A stretch of DNA of 64,000 nt from assembly GCA_964409685.1 (NCBI GenBank), contig CAYPEJ010000022.1, positions 23,705-87,704 on the forward strand, in the 5' to 3' direction. A program made the position numbers and the translations under genes. Numbering within the stretch: position 1 is the first letter of the stretch; each line of letters opens with the position of its first letter. This document shows positions 8,056 to 17,516 of the stretch, piece by piece. The DNA comes from Clostridium_AI sp964409685. GTDB lineage: Bacteria > Bacillota > Clostridia > Lachnospirales > Lachnospiraceae. The notes beneath the pieces were generated by a model. It was given only the letters and a program-made list of their open reading frames with translations, searched no databases and had not been told where the DNA came from.

Positions 8056-9917
8056 ATACTTTTCAAAATCCTTTCCACGATGGAATCTGTATCCAATCCC
8101 AAGTTTTCATATAGTTGATCGACTGAACCATGTTCCACGAATTCATCTGGAATACCGATATTTATCACCTTTTTATCGTGATAACCAGATTCCATCAAAT
8201 ACGAAATCACATGTTCCCCGTAACCACCACGTTTTACGTTTTCTTCCATAGAGACTACTAAATTGTGATCTGCCATAGCTTCTTCTAACAATTCTGTATC
8301 AATTGGTTTTACAAATCGTGCATTCACTAAAGATACTTGATATCCTTGACGTTTTAAATTGTCGCGTACCTTTTGCGCTATTTTCACCATATTACCAACT
8401 GCTAATAATAAAATACCATTTTCACGGTAAATCCATTCACTCTTACCATAGACAATAGGTGCTTGGAAGGAATCCAATCCTGTATATACTTCACCCCTTG
8501 GATAACGTATCGCAATTGGTCCATTAAATTCAGCACAGTACTTTAACATATCTTGGAATTCGTATTTATTTTTTGGTGCAATAACCGTCATATTTGGAAT
8601 GGAAGATAGGAAGGATAAATCAAATACTCCTTGATGAGTTTCCCCATCTTTTCCTACGATTCCTGCGCGGTCTACTGCTAGTACAACTGGTGCATGATTG
8701 ATACAAACATCATGTAAGATCTGATCATAACCACGTTGTAAGAAGGTAGAATAAATGGTTACAAATGGCTTAACACCTTTCAATGCAAGTCCTGCTGCAA
8801 ACGCAACTGCATGTTCTTCTGCAATTCCAACATCAAAGAAACGATGTGGAAAAGCATCACGAAAGTGCACTAAACCTGTTCCAGATGGCATAGCTGCTGT
8901 AATTGCAACAATGTCTTCCTTTTCTTTCCCTAACTCTATCAGTTGAGCACTATACACATCTGTATACGTCTCTACATGACTTTTCTTTCTGCTTTCCCCA
9001 GTCTTTACGTAGAATGGCTCAACACCATGAAAGGCAGAAGGATTTTTTTCAGCCTTTGCATAACCTTTTCCCTTTTTGGTTACAACATGAACAATTACTG
9101 CCTTTTGCAATTTGGATGCTGTATCAAATGCTTTGGACATTTGTGCAATATTGTGACCATCAATTGGTCCAATATAAGTTAGTCCCATATCTTCAAATAG
9201 CATTCCTGGAATCATTAATCGCTTAATAGAGTCTTTGGAACGACGAATTTTATCGGCTATTTTATCGCCAATCGGCACTTTTTGTAATGCATTTTCAATG
9301 TCATCTTTAAATACTTGATACTTTTTATTTGTACGAATCTTACCAAGATATAATGCCATACCGCCGACATTTTCAGAAATGGACATATTATTATCATTTA
9401 AAACAATAATAAAATTGGATTTCAAACGTGCAGCGTTATTAAGGGCTTCATATGCCATGCCACCTGATAAAGCGCCGTCTCCAATTACTGCAACGACTTT
9501 TTCATTCGTTTGTTCAAGATCTCTTGCCACTGCCATTCCAAGTGCAACTGAAATAGAAGTAGAACTATGCCCAGTGTCGCAAGCGTCACAATCACTTTCA
9601 TTTCTCTTAGGAAAACCAGAAAGTCCTTGATATTGTCTTAGGGTATCAAACTCCTCCTTACGACCTGTTAAAATCTTATGTGTGTAAGATTGATGTCCCA
9701 CATCCCATACAATTTTATCATTTGGAAAATCTAAGAATAGATGAAGTGCCATCGTTAATTCCACTACACCCAAGTTAGAAGCAAGATGTCCCCCTGTCTT
9801 ACTTATTTTACTCACCAAAAATCGTCGAATCTCACTTGCAAGTTGTTTGTATTCGCTTGGATCGATATTTTTTATATCATTTGCTTTTTCTATTTTCTCT
9901 AATAATATCTTAGACAA
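8052..9917 (-). CDS. dxs: 1-deoxy-D-xylulose-5-phosphate synthase
   Basis: First enzyme of the MEP isoprenoid pathway; it condenses pyruvate and glyceraldehyde 3-phosphate using thiamine diphosphate. It has 621 residues, full length. Visible motifs are the TPP/Mg loop GDGALSGGMAYEALNNA near residue 146, the catalytic Glu in FDVGIAEEHAVAFAAG, and AVDRAGIVGKDGETHQG. The start is TTG at 9917, 5 nt from AGAGGTG. Position directly after ispA makes the operon an isoprenoid precursor unit. Confidence 0.96.
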   Translation of the reverse strand: MSKILLEKIEKANDIKNIDPSEYKQLASEIRRFLVSKISKTGGHLASNLGVVELTMALHLFLDFPNDKIVWDVGHQSYTHKILTGRKEEFDTLRQYQGLSGFPKRNESDCDACDTGHSSTSISVALGMAVARDLEQTNEKVVAVIGDGALSGGMAYEALNNAARLKSNFIIVLNDNNMSISENVGGMALYLGKIRTNKKYQVFKDDIENALQKVPIGDKIADKIRRSKDSIKRLMIPGMLFEDMGLTYIGPIDGHNIAQMSKAFDTASKLQKAVIVHVVTKKGKGYAKAEKNPSAFHGVEPFYVKTGESRKKSHVETYTDVYSAQLIELGKEKEDIVAITAAMPSGTGLVHFRDAFPHRFFDVGIAEEHAVAFAAGLALKGVKPFVTIYSTFLQRGYDQILHDVCINHAPVVLAVDRAGIVGKDGETHQGVFDLSFLSSIPNMTVIAPKNKYEFQDMLKYCAEFNGPIAIRYPRGEVYTGLDSFQAPIVYGKSEWIYRENGILLLAVGNMVKIAQKVRDNLKRQGYQVSLVNARFVKPIDTELLEEAMADHNLVVSMEENVKRGGYGEHVISYLMESGYHDKKVINIGIPDEFVEHGSVDQLYENLGLDTDSIVERILKSI

Positions 9918-9934
9918 GTTAACACCTCTTTTGG

Positions 9935-10849
9935 CTATTTCACTCTATGAACTAGCATATCAATTAATTTTTCGAGAAAATTGTGTTCAGCCGAAAGACT
10001 TTGTAACATGTTTACTGCTTCCTCAGAAAGTTCTTTTACGGATTCCCTTGCTTTATCAAGTCCTTCTAATGTAACATATGTTGTCTTATTATTCTTTTCA
10101 TCACTATGAATCGGCTTACCTAACACTTCCTCGGTACTTATGACATCTAAAATATCATCTTGTATCTGAAATGCCAATCCTATATTTCTGGCAATTTTCT
10201 CTACGGCATTTATACTATCATTGTCGGCGCCTGCTAAGCATGCACCTATCATCATAGATGCTTCTATAAGTGCACTTGTTTTCAATCTGTATATAAAATC
10301 AAGCTGTCCCTTTGTAAGAGGCTTATCTGTATTCTCAACATCTACAGCCTGACCGCCAATCATACCATAAATTCCTGCTTTATGTGCTAATATTCTAGTA
10401 GCACGCATTCCTCTTTTGTACAAGGCAATTGAATTCGAATCGTTATCAGATATCTTATCTTCAAACTTTAACGCAGTTTCAAATGCATAATTTAATAAGG
10501 AATCTCCTGCTAAAATTCCCATTGCCTCACCGTATACCACATGAGTAGTTTTACGTCCTCGTCGATAATCATCATTATCCATTGCTGGCAAATCGTCATG
10601 CACCAGTGAATACGTGTGAATCATCTCCATTGCCGCCATAAATGGAGCAACTATCTCAACATCTTTTCCGCCAAATAAGCGGTATGTTTCTAATATAAAA
10701 ATAGGTCGAAGACGCTTTCCTCCAGCATTTACACTGTAATTTGCCGCCTCGATCACTATTTTTTGCTGCCCCTCTTCTATTGGCAAATATTTGTCTAAAA
10801 TACGCTCAACCAATTCTAAATCTTCTTGCATTTGTACTTGAAAATCCAC
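9935..10849 (-). CDS. ispA: Polyprenyl synthetase (farnesyl/geranylgeranyl diphosphate synthase)
   Basis: Trans-isoprenyl diphosphate synthase of 304 residues. The first Asp-rich motif is DDLPAMDNDD near residue 90 and the second is QIQDDILD near residue 215; GGKRLRP precedes them. It elongates DMAPP with IPP; the exact chain length cannot be read safely. The start appears to be GTG at 10849, with AAAGGGA upstream; an ATG six codons inside is possible. It lies between xseB and dxs with gaps of 4 and 17 nt. Confidence 0.93.
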   Translation of the reverse strand: MDFQVQMQEDLELVERILDKYLPIEEGQQKIVIEAANYSVNAGGKRLRPIFILETYRLFGGKDVEIVAPFMAAMEMIHTYSLVHDDLPAMDNDDYRRGRKTTHVVYGEAMGILAGDSLLNYAFETALKFEDKISDNDSNSIALYKRGMRATRILAHKAGIYGMIGGQAVDVENTDKPLTKGQLDFIYRLKTSALIEASMMIGACLAGADNDSINAVEKIARNIGLAFQIQDDILDVISTEEVLGKPIHSDEKNNKTTYVTLEGLDKARESVKELSEEAVNMLQSLSAEHNFLEKLIDMLVHRVK

Positions 10850-10853
10850 TTCT

Positions 10854-11048
10854 TTAATCCCTTTCTGATAGTACCACTAATTTTTTTTCAACCTTATCAA
10901 TCGAGTCATTACACTTTTTTAGAAGTTTCATTCCCTCATTATATAATTGAAAGGAATCTTCCAGGCTTAAGTCATCCTGTTCAAGTCGATTAATTATAGA
11001 ATCTAATTCCTCAAAAGAAGTTTCCAAACTCTTTTCTGCCTTCGCCAT
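10854..11048 (-). CDS. xseB: Exodeoxyribonuclease VII small subunit
   Basis: Small helical subunit of exonuclease VII, 64 residues from the ATG at 11048, which has GGAGG 6 nt upstream. The family pattern SFEELDSIINRLEQDDLSLE followed by a second helix (LLKKCNDSIDKVEKKL) is clear. A longer in-frame ORF extends to 11135, but its N-terminal residues do not match the family. It pairs with XseA encoded just upstream. Confidence 0.93.
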   Translation of the reverse strand: MAKAEKSLETSFEELDSIINRLEQDDLSLEDSFQLYNEGMKLLKKCNDSIDKVEKKLVVLSERD

Positions 11049-11146
11049 AACGAGCCTCCATACTACATTTATCCAATTCCGAATAGGTAATAGATGAATA
11101 GGTCTGGCGTAAGTCTGTACATACAAACCCGCCATAACTCTACTAC

Positions 11147-12358
11147 CTATCTTTTTTTCTTACTCACCTGCTCCACGACTGCTTGAATATCCCCATCCAC
11201 AACAGCGATAGTCAATGTTTCTCCTTGCTTTACGTCCTTGACGCTTTTCACAGAAGAACCTGATTCGTCGGCAACAAATGCGTAACCTTGACTAAGCTTG
11301 TCTAATGGTGACAGCCCTTTCATCTTCTCTATATAAATTGCAAGTAAATGTTTTTTCTTTAATAGAACTTGTTTCATCTGATATGTTAGTTTCTCTTCCA
11401 TATCGTGAATATATTGTCTATTCTGCTGTATCTGAAATGCAGGACTTTGATGAGACAATCTGAGTCGATAATGTTCTAATACATATCTCTTTTCCTGTAT
11501 CTTTCGATCCATCATGCGTTTCATGCGTAGTTCATACTCCTGCATGGTATAGAACAAGTCTTGTATATTACATACTGCAAGTTCTGCCGCTGCTGAAGGA
11601 GTCGGTGCACGTAGATCGGACACAAAATCCGATATGGTCCAGTCTACTTCATGACCTACTGCTGAGATAATTGGTGTCTTACATGCAAAGATAGCACGGG
11701 CAACACTTTCCTCGTTAAATGCCCATAAATCTTCCATGGAACCACCGCCACGACCAACAATTAATACGTCCAACTTCATTTGATCCAGTTGCTGAATGCC
11801 TTTCACAATCGTATCCGCTGCTCCTTCACCCTGCACTTTGGCTGGATAAAGAATTAACTCCACATAGGGATTACGTCTAGTTGCAATATTGATAATATCT
11901 TGAATGGCTGCTCCTGTACTTGCAGTAACAATTCCCACTTTCTTTGCATAAAATGGAATCGCCTTTTTATGTTCTTCCGAAAACAAACCTTCCTCTGCTA
12001 AGTTCTTTTTCAGCAATTCAAATTTTTCATACAGTGCACCTAGACCATCTAATACGATCTCATTGGCATATAACTGATATTTTCCATCTCTTTCGTATAC
12101 ATTAATGTTTCCGAATACAATAACATTCTGACCTTCCGTCATGCGAAAGGCTAGTCCAGAACGCTGTCCAGCAAACATAACACACGCCATCTGGCTTTTT
12201 TCATCTTTCAACGTAAAATAAATGTGTCCCGATGTATGATATTTTAAGTTTGATACTTCTCCCTTAATATAAATCCGGTTTAATGCATAGTCGGATTGAA
12301 ACATATTCTTAATATATTGATTTACTTTAGAAACAGTATACGCATTTCTGATTTCCAT
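11147..12358 (-). CDS. xseA: Exodeoxyribonuclease VII large subunit
   Basis: Catalytic subunit that degrades single-stranded DNA to acid-soluble oligonucleotides; 403 residues. The N-terminal OB fold has KGEVSNLKYHTSGHIYFTLK. The nuclease core has GIVTASTGAAIQDI, VGRGGGSMEDLWAFN and PIISAVGHEVDWTISD. A coiled-coil region follows, and the C-terminal segment LDKLSQGYAFV is typical. It lies between nusB and xseB. Confidence 0.95.
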   Translation of the reverse strand: MEIRNAYTVSKVNQYIKNMFQSDYALNRIYIKGEVSNLKYHTSGHIYFTLKDEKSQMACVMFAGQRSGLAFRMTEGQNVIVFGNINVYERDGKYQLYANEIVLDGLGALYEKFELLKKNLAEEGLFSEEHKKAIPFYAKKVGIVTASTGAAIQDIINIATRRNPYVELILYPAKVQGEGAADTIVKGIQQLDQMKLDVLIVGRGGGSMEDLWAFNEESVARAIFACKTPIISAVGHEVDWTISDFVSDLRAPTPSAAAELAVCNIQDLFYTMQEYELRMKRMMDRKIQEKRYVLEHYRLRLSHQSPAFQIQQNRQYIHDMEEKLTYQMKQVLLKKKHLLAIYIEKMKGLSPLDKLSQGYAFVADESGSSVKSVKDVKQGETLTIAVVDGDIQAVVEQVSKKKR

Positions 12359-12394
12359 GAAAATCTCACTCTCAATCTACTTTACTTGAACATC

Positions 12395-12796
12395 CTATTG
12401 TGCAATTTTAGCTAAAATACCATTAATGAAGCTACGTGAGTGGTCTTCACCATATTTTTTCGCTAATTCTACTGCTTCGTTAATTGCAACTCCAACTGGG
12501 ATATCTTCGTCGTACTTCATCTCATATACGGCAATACGTAAGATTGTTAAATCTACTTTACCCATACGGTTTAATCTCCATCCTTTTGACACTTGATCAA
12601 GAAGAATGTCAATCTCTTCTGTCTTGGCTAGTACGTCAGCAAAACGCTTTGAGATAATAGAAACCTGTTCGTCGGATGGCTCCTTATCTAAATTGTCAAA
12701 ATATAATCTTATTTGCTCGTTTAACTCCTCTGAACTATGAAATTCCTTATGAAACATTAAACGAAATAAATGTTCTCTAATTTCTCTTCTACTCAT
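12395..12796 (-). CDS. nusB: Transcription antitermination factor NusB
   Basis: All-helical RNA-binding protein of 133 residues that acts with NusE in rRNA antitermination. MSRREIREHLFRLMF is the standard start, and VDLTILRIAVYEMKYDEDIP with INEAVELAKKYG is the conserved C-terminal part. I chose ATG at 12796, which has AGGAGGA just upstream; an 11-codon extension to 12829 is not family-like. It begins the nusB-xseAB-ispA-dxs-tlyA-nadK-argR block. Confidence 0.94.
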   Translation of the reverse strand: MSRREIREHLFRLMFHKEFHSSEELNEQIRLYFDNLDKEPSDEQVSIISKRFADVLAKTEEIDILLDQVSKGWRLNRMGKVDLTILRIAVYEMKYDEDIPVGVAINEAVELAKKYGEDHSRSFINGILAKIAQ

Positions 12797-12906
12797 GAAC
12801 CTTCCTCCTGAATGCATACCTATATTCATTTTTCATTGTTGAATACGTTATTAATCTTTTCTTTCTTGTTTTTATTATAATGATTATTATAACCGAAACA
12901 CGCATA

Positions 12907-12939
12907 AACAACCCTTAAACATTACATTCAAGGGTTGTT
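12907..12939 (-). terminator. Probable terminator between asp23 and nusB
   Basis: AACAACCCTT (12907-12916) and AAGGGTTGTT (12930-12939) form a perfect 10-bp stem with a 13-nt loop. The T-run is poor on both sides, so termination may be partial and allow readthrough from asp23 into nusB. Confidence 0.5.
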
Positions 12940-12996
12940 ATCATTATACACTATTTATTCTAATTAAGAAAGAATAAAAATACATGTTCATGTATA

Positions 12997-13383
12997 TTAT
13001 TCCTGGTTAATATTCACACCAGCAATTCTAACGTTTACTTCTGTAACGGTTAATCCTGTCATATTTTCAATTGCAGCTTTTACTTTTTCCTGCACTTTAT
13101 TAGATGTTTCTGGAATACTGTATCCGTATTTCATCGTTAATGCCATGTCTACAACAACAGAATTCGATGTTACTTCTACTTTAACTCCCTTGGATAAATT
13201 CTTCATACCAAGTTTACTTACAAGTTCATTGGTGATGTTGCCAGCCATAGCAGAAACACCATCTACTTCTGTAGCAGCAAGACCAGCGATAATCGCAACC
13301 ACTTCATCTGCAATGTGAACAGAACCGATATTCCCACCATCTAGCTTCCTATAGTTTCCTTTATTTTCTGGTTCTTTACCCAA
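12997..13383 (-). CDS. Asp23/Gls24 family envelope stress protein
   Basis: Protein of 128 residues with the Asp23/DUF322 pattern: GSVHIADEVVAIIAGLAATE at the front and VTEVNVRIAGVNI at the end. These proteins are linked to envelope stress and attach through AmaP in staphylococci. In clostridia a copy sits, as here, between the spoIIIA operon and nusB. The start is TTG at 13383 with AGGAGGT 7 nt upstream. A promoter lies at 13440-13467. Confidence 0.92.
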   Translation of the reverse strand: MGKEPENKGNYRKLDGGNIGSVHIADEVVAIIAGLAATEVDGVSAMAGNITNELVSKLGMKNLSKGVKVEVTSNSVVVDMALTMKYGYSIPETSNKVQEKVKAAIENMTGLTVTEVNVRIAGVNINQE

Positions 13384-13421
13384 TTTGACTACCTCCTAAA
13401 GTATCTTTTACTTCGTTCAAA

Positions 13422-13486
13422 AGAATCCTCTCTTGTTTCATTATAACAAAAGATCCGTTTTTTGCAAATAAAATTTGCAGGATTCT
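13422..13486 (-). terminator. Terminator of the spoIIIA operon, overlapping the asp23 promoter
   Basis: AGAATCCT (13422-13429) pairs with AGGATTCT (13479-13486). A second hairpin TGCAAAT/ATTTGCA (13463-13479) sits inside. On the minus strand a T-run of four follows. The structure overlaps the asp23 promoter, an economical layout between two operons. Confidence 0.45.
13440..13467 (-). promoter_or_regulatory. Promoter of asp23 and probably the nusB block
   Basis: On the minus strand TTGCAA (13467-13462) and a perfect TATAAT (13445-13440) are separated by 16 nt, about 55 nt before the asp23 TTG start. Confidence 0.6.
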
Positions 13487-13512
13487 ATAAACAACGCAAA
13501 ACATTATGTATA

Positions 13513-14292
13513 TTATTCCACAACTCCCACTGGAGTAATCACAATATTTTCAGCTGAAAGACCAGTTTTTCTTTTTACGATATCTTCAATTTGAGCCATC
13601 TGTTGTTCTGTAAGATTGGTTGCATTGATTAAAACATCTGCATTTCCATCTACGATACTAATCACAACGTCTTGGAATCCTTTGGCTTCTAATAAAATTT
13701 CAGCTGCACTTTCTTTTTCTGCAAAGTCAGTCATTTCAATAATGCTGTTGATAGCAGCTTGTTTGTCGGATTCTGTTACGTTGGCATTATTTACAACGTC
13801 CATAAGAGTCTCTTTGTTTTGAGCTCTTGTCTGTTCTCTTTTAATCTTTGCTGTGCTAAAGAAATCCGCATTGATGGTATTACTTACAAGAACGGCGTCG
13901 CCTGTTGTGTCACTTTCTGCAACATTGGCATCTGCTACATCTACGGTATCTGTACCAATATCTTCTGCGGAGATGTCAGCAAATTCGTCCACTGCTGCAT
14001 CGGATGCTGTATCCTGCGCTTTTGGAGCTTCACTAACTACTGCCAATGGATCTTGTGTCACACTTGTACTTGAAACATCCGCTGAATCTTCTAAGTCTAA
14101 AAACAATTCATTATCTAGAACCTGACCCGAATCAGTTTCAACTGAAGTTTGGTCTGCCATACTCTCGGTTGTGATATTTGTAGTTGTGAAGCTATCTTTA
14201 TTATCATTCGTCATTCTTAGGTATCCTACGATTGCGATCATTAGTACAAGAGCTGTGATGATTACTTGGTTGTTTTTTAATATCTTTTTCAC
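13513..14292 (-). CDS. spoIIIAH: Stage III sporulation protein AH
   Basis: Mother-cell component of the SpoIIIA-SpoIIQ channel that links mother cell and forespore. One N-terminal membrane span (NQVIITALVLMIAIVGYL) is followed by an acidic, low-complexity linker and a C-terminal ring-forming domain of YscJ/FliF type (MDVVNNANVTESDKQAAINS to SAENIVITPVGVVE). I chose GTG at 14292 because AGGAGG lies 4 nt upstream and it places the span near the N-terminus, as in the family; the frame stays open to 14331. It is the last gene of the spoIIIA operon. Confidence 0.92.
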   Translation of the reverse strand: MKKILKNNQVIITALVLMIAIVGYLRMTNDNKDSFTTTNITTESMADQTSVETDSGQVLDNELFLDLEDSADVSSTSVTQDPLAVVSEAPKAQDTASDAAVDEFADISAEDIGTDTVDVADANVAESDTTGDAVLVSNTINADFFSTAKIKREQTRAQNKETLMDVVNNANVTESDKQAAINSIIEMTDFAEKESAAEILLEAKGFQDVVISIVDGNADVLINATNLTEQQMAQIEDIVKRKTGLSAENIVITPVGVVE

Positions 14293-14331
14293 AATACCTC
14301 CTAACTTGTGCTTCATCCTGCCGGACAGCAC

Positions 14332-14934
14332 TTATATCATTTTCATCACTTTAATTTTATGTGCTGGTACACCAAATAATACCTGTACTGCACTGTTAAT
14401 TTCGCTAATTACTTTTGCATCATCACCTCCTCTGGCGATTACTAATACACCTTCCACTTGAGGTTCGATCTCCTTTACCACATAAGGTGAACTTTCTCCC
14501 GAACCAGCTTGAGACATAACGGTTTCTTCCGTTTTATTGGTGTCCGATGAGATTCTGCTACCACCAGAAGAATCGGTTTCTGAATTGGATATCTGTGAAT
14601 TATTGGTGTCTTTTAAAGCAACTTGTTCCTTGGAGCTTTTTAAAGTAAGCATGACTTCTACTTCACCTACGCCGTCTACTTTTTTAAGAAGCTGTTCTAA
14701 TTTTTGTTCTTGACTTTGGACGTAAGCATCATTGGAACTCAAATTGGTATCTCCTACTCGAACGGTGGATTGCACTCCAGTTTGGGTTGATTTTGACCCA
14801 GAATCCATATCAAATAACCCCGGTACGGAGAGAACCAACAAAAAGATTCCCACGGCTACTAATGTAATTATCTTTGGTAAACCAATTTCCTTTATCGAAA
14901 GTGGTTTCTTTTTGGACTCTTTATCATCTTTCAT
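14332..14934 (-). CDS. spoIIIAG: Stage III sporulation protein AG
   Basis: Ring-forming component of the sporulation channel, about 200 residues. It has a charged N-terminus, one membrane span (IITLVAVGIFLLVLSVPGLF) and an outside domain with a long Ser/Thr-rich insertion near residues 115-150. The C-terminus GVLVIARGGDDAKVISEI is family-like. The ATG at 14934 is 9 nt from GGAGG and is preferred over an ATG three codons upstream. It overlaps the spoIIIAF end by 11 nt. Confidence 0.93.
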   Translation of the reverse strand: MKDDKESKKKPLSIKEIGLPKIITLVAVGIFLLVLSVPGLFDMDSGSKSTQTGVQSTVRVGDTNLSSNDAYVQSQEQKLEQLLKKVDGVGEVEVMLTLKSSKEQVALKDTNNSQISNSETDSSGGSRISSDTNKTEETVMSQAGSGESSPYVVKEIEPQVEGVLVIARGGDDAKVISEINSAVQVLFGVPAHKIKVMKMI

Positions 14935-15556
14935 TTCCTGCATCCTCCTCTACCTGAATCCGAATTTGTTCCACTCCAAGACCATACATATTTGCAATCT
15001 CCAACATAACCTCTTTGGTTTCTAATGTATCTTCCGTTTGTTGTTCTAATTCTTCTTTTGTTTTGATTTTAATCTCTGGAATCTCCACTTCTTCTATGGT
15101 ACTGGCTTCTGCTATATTTTCATCAGTTCCTTTTAGACAAAATACTTCGATTTCTTTTACTTGTCCGAAGGAATCACTCTCTAAAGAATCATCAATGGTA
15201 ATGGCGACGTCTGTTGCATAATAATCATAGTTTTCCATTACGGCATTTACTTGCTGTCGGATAGTATTTTGATATTGTTCTAGAACGGCATCGCTTTGCT
15301 TTAACTCTGCAACCATGATGCTTTCTGACTCTGCTTGGGTTATTTCATAAAGTTGGTTTTTCTGTAATTCCATGTCTAGAGTGCCTTCTGCTCCAAACAG
15401 CTTAATAAGTGGATTTAAAATGATAATAATCATAACTAGTCCACTAAACATCTCGATGTACTTTTTGTAACTACTGTTACTGATAAGGGCCATTAATACA
15501 GATAAAATAAGATAGTAAATTAAGATGTTTTGAACAATTTCTTTTAGTACTGCCAT
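14924..15556 (-). CDS. spoIIIAF: Stage III sporulation protein AF
   Basis: Small membrane protein of 210 residues. Two hydrophobic helices fill the first 55 residues (ILIYYLILSVLMALI and FSGLVMIIIILNPLI). A soluble domain with a C-terminal YGLGVEQIRIQVEE motif follows, which recalls the ring-building fold of AG and AH. The start has GGAGGT upstream. Its place between AE and AG settles the call. Confidence 0.92.
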   Translation of the reverse strand: MAVLKEIVQNILIYYLILSVLMALISNSSYKKYIEMFSGLVMIIIILNPLIKLFGAEGTLDMELQKNQLYEITQAESESIMVAELKQSDAVLEQYQNTIRQQVNAVMENYDYYATDVAITIDDSLESDSFGQVKEIEVFCLKGTDENIAEASTIEEVEIPEIKIKTKEELEQQTEDTLETKEVMLEIANMYGLGVEQIRIQVEEDAGNER

Positions 15557-15571
15557 AGAAAGACCTCCAAG

Positions 15572-16783
15572 CTATGCAAGATTTGTAGTTGATGTAACGA
15601 TTACTATTGTAAACAAAAACAGCACCGCCGACACCATCACTACCGACATTAATAACTTCGCACTTTTCGCTGTTGCGTTAATGCAATTCAGGATACGTTT
15701 GTCCGATATTGGCTGTACAATGGCTGCCCCAAAGGAATAAATCAACTGGTACATTGCAAGCTTGATAATCGGCAAAAGACAAATTGCAATTACCACAATT
15801 AGCCCTGTAACGCCAATTGCATTTTTAATCAGAACACTTGCCTGTAAAATGCTCTCCGTTGCTACTCTCATCGTATTCCCCACCCCTGGTAGTGCTTGAG
15901 CCGTTTTTAGCAACATGGACTTTTTCACCTGATCGGAGACAGGCACGATGAGCCCCTGAATCACATTGATTCCAATTACCGCTGCCAATAACGTCTTTAA
16001 TGACCAAGATACAATCTTTTCTAGCAATTCTGACATCTTTGATAACATGTCTTCTTTCATGATATTGTTTGCCAGAAGCAAAACAAAGTAGATATTTATC
16101 ATTGGAAATACAATTCGAATCAACAAAAAGTTTACAATGGTTATGATTCCTAACGTGGTTTCATAAAATACCATAGATGACTTACTTCCCGTACAAAATG
16201 CAATCCCTACTGCATACGTTGGAAGCAATGCCTTCATAAAATCCAATAAATTGGTCAAGGTAGATCCTGCTATCTCCGATATCTTGTAAAATGTCGTAGT
16301 AAGCAACGTAAAGAGCAACAAATACGTCACATAAAACCCTGTCTCCGCAATCTGCGAGCTTTTAAACACATTGGTAAAACTAGTAAAGATTGCAGCGATT
16401 ACCGCAATGGTGATAAGCTGTACGATAGAACTTTTCTCACGTTTAAATTGTCCTAAAAATGCATTTCCAGCATCATGTAGGATCGTTTTCAAATTAAATG
16501 TCTTTTCCCCAGAGATAAATCCTTCTACATACTCCCGAAAAGTAAACTCTGTTCCATCAAAATTTTCTATCTGGATATCATCAATTGCATTTTGAATTTC
16601 ACTGTAATCTAAACTATCTCTAAAATCTTGAATCATGTTCATTCCCGTTTCACTGTCATAATAGGAATTACCGTAGGATTCACTACTTGCAGACACTACA
16701 CTTCCTTGTCCCACCAAGCCTATCAGCAAAAAACAGAATAAAAATAAATACGTAAAGATAATAATTCGCTTTTTTCTTTTCAT
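15572..16783 (-). CDS. spoIIIAE: Stage III sporulation protein AE
   Basis: Polytopic membrane protein of 403 residues with a signal-like first helix (IIIFTYLFLFCFLLIGLV). An outside segment of about 80 residues (GMNMIQDFRDSLDYSEIQ) and then some seven hydrophobic helices follow. It is a conserved transporter-like core of the SpoIIIA channel. GGAG lies 5 nt before the ATG. The gene order AD-AE-AF is standard. Confidence 0.94.
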   Translation of the reverse strand: MKRKKRIIIFTYLFLFCFLLIGLVGQGSVVSASSESYGNSYYDSETGMNMIQDFRDSLDYSEIQNAIDDIQIENFDGTEFTFREYVEGFISGEKTFNLKTILHDAGNAFLGQFKREKSSIVQLITIAVIAAIFTSFTNVFKSSQIAETGFYVTYLLLFTLLTTTFYKISEIAGSTLTNLLDFMKALLPTYAVGIAFCTGSKSSMVFYETTLGIITIVNFLLIRIVFPMINIYFVLLLANNIMKEDMLSKMSELLEKIVSWSLKTLLAAVIGINVIQGLIVPVSDQVKKSMLLKTAQALPGVGNTMRVATESILQASVLIKNAIGVTGLIVVIAICLLPIIKLAMYQLIYSFGAAIVQPISDKRILNCINATAKSAKLLMSVVMVSAVLFLFTIVIVTSTTNLA

Positions 16784-16861
16784 GATTTCTCCTTACCCAA
16801 CTTGACGAGTTCCTCTAGCACATTTCGGTGAAGCATACCAAAACACTTGTCTCCCATACCA

Positions 16862-17242
16862 CTAAGCCAGAAACGCCCGAATCGTATCCAACAACGACAC
16901 AATAATCGGCATACTCATGGATAAAATCGTCAGCTTCCCTACGATAGAAATCTGATTGGAGATTGCGTCATACCCCGCATCTTTACAAAGATTAGCGGAG
17001 AATTCAGCAATGTAAGTAATTCCAATCATTTTTAATAAAATTGCTATGTATGTTGGGCTAATGGATATATAACTTTGAATTTTGTCTACAATCGCCATTA
17101 TGCTCTTAATCTTCGTAACTCCCAATGCAAAGATAATCAGACACGTACTGATACTAATATAGAGTGCAAACTCTGGTCGTTTTCCCTTAAATTGTATGGC
17201 TACAAGTGCGGCGCAAAGCCCCAATAATGCTATCTTAATCAT
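16862..17242 (-). CDS. spoIIIAD: Stage III sporulation protein AD
   Basis: Membrane protein of about 126 residues with four hydrophobic helices (IALLGLCAALVAIQF, ALYISISTCLIIFALG, YIAILLKMIGITYIAEF, LTILSMSMPIIVSLL). I chose ATG at 17242, just after GGGTGAT; a GTG four codons earlier would overlap the spoIIIAC stop. The motif AEFSANLCKDAGYDAISNQI is typical of the family. Confidence 0.92.
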   Translation of the reverse strand: MIKIALLGLCAALVAIQFKGKRPEFALYISISTCLIIFALGVTKIKSIMAIVDKIQSYISISPTYIAILLKMIGITYIAEFSANLCKDAGYDAISNQISIVGKLTILSMSMPIIVSLLDTIRAFLA

Positions 17243-17253
17243 CGTATCACCCA

Positions 17254-17448
17254 CTATATTGAAAATAAGTTTTTTATCGTATCAAATAACTGTGAAATGT
17301 AAGGAATAATCCAGAGTAACACAAGTACCAATCCTGCCAAGCTTGTCAGAAATGCTTGTTCCTCTCTTCCTGAATGCTTTAACACTTGGCTTAAAACAGA
17401 CACCAAGATACCGACTGCTGCAATTTTAAAAATAATTGTTATGGACAT
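17254..17448 (-). CDS. spoIIIAC: Stage III sporulation protein AC
   Basis: Very small membrane protein of 64 residues with two helices (IIFKIAAVGILVSVLSQVL and FLTSLAGLVLVLLWIIPYI) joined by KHSGREEQ. This matches the normal SpoIIIAC size and pattern. No strong ribosome site is seen, and the ATG lies 68 nt after spoIIIAB. Confidence 0.92.
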   Translation of the reverse strand: MSITIIFKIAAVGILVSVLSQVLKHSGREEQAFLTSLAGLVLVLLWIIPYISQLFDTIKNLFSI

Positions 17449-17516
17449 ATACAGTCAAACCTTTCTCTATTTTTATCTTATGGCAAATACTTTCATAACG
17501 ATTCCTTAAAATCATT

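Noticed and set aside
13759..14125. Cys-rich and Ser/Ala-rich plus-strand ORFs opposite spoIIIAH
   Set aside because: Antisense shadows of the low-complexity acidic linker of SpoIIIAH.
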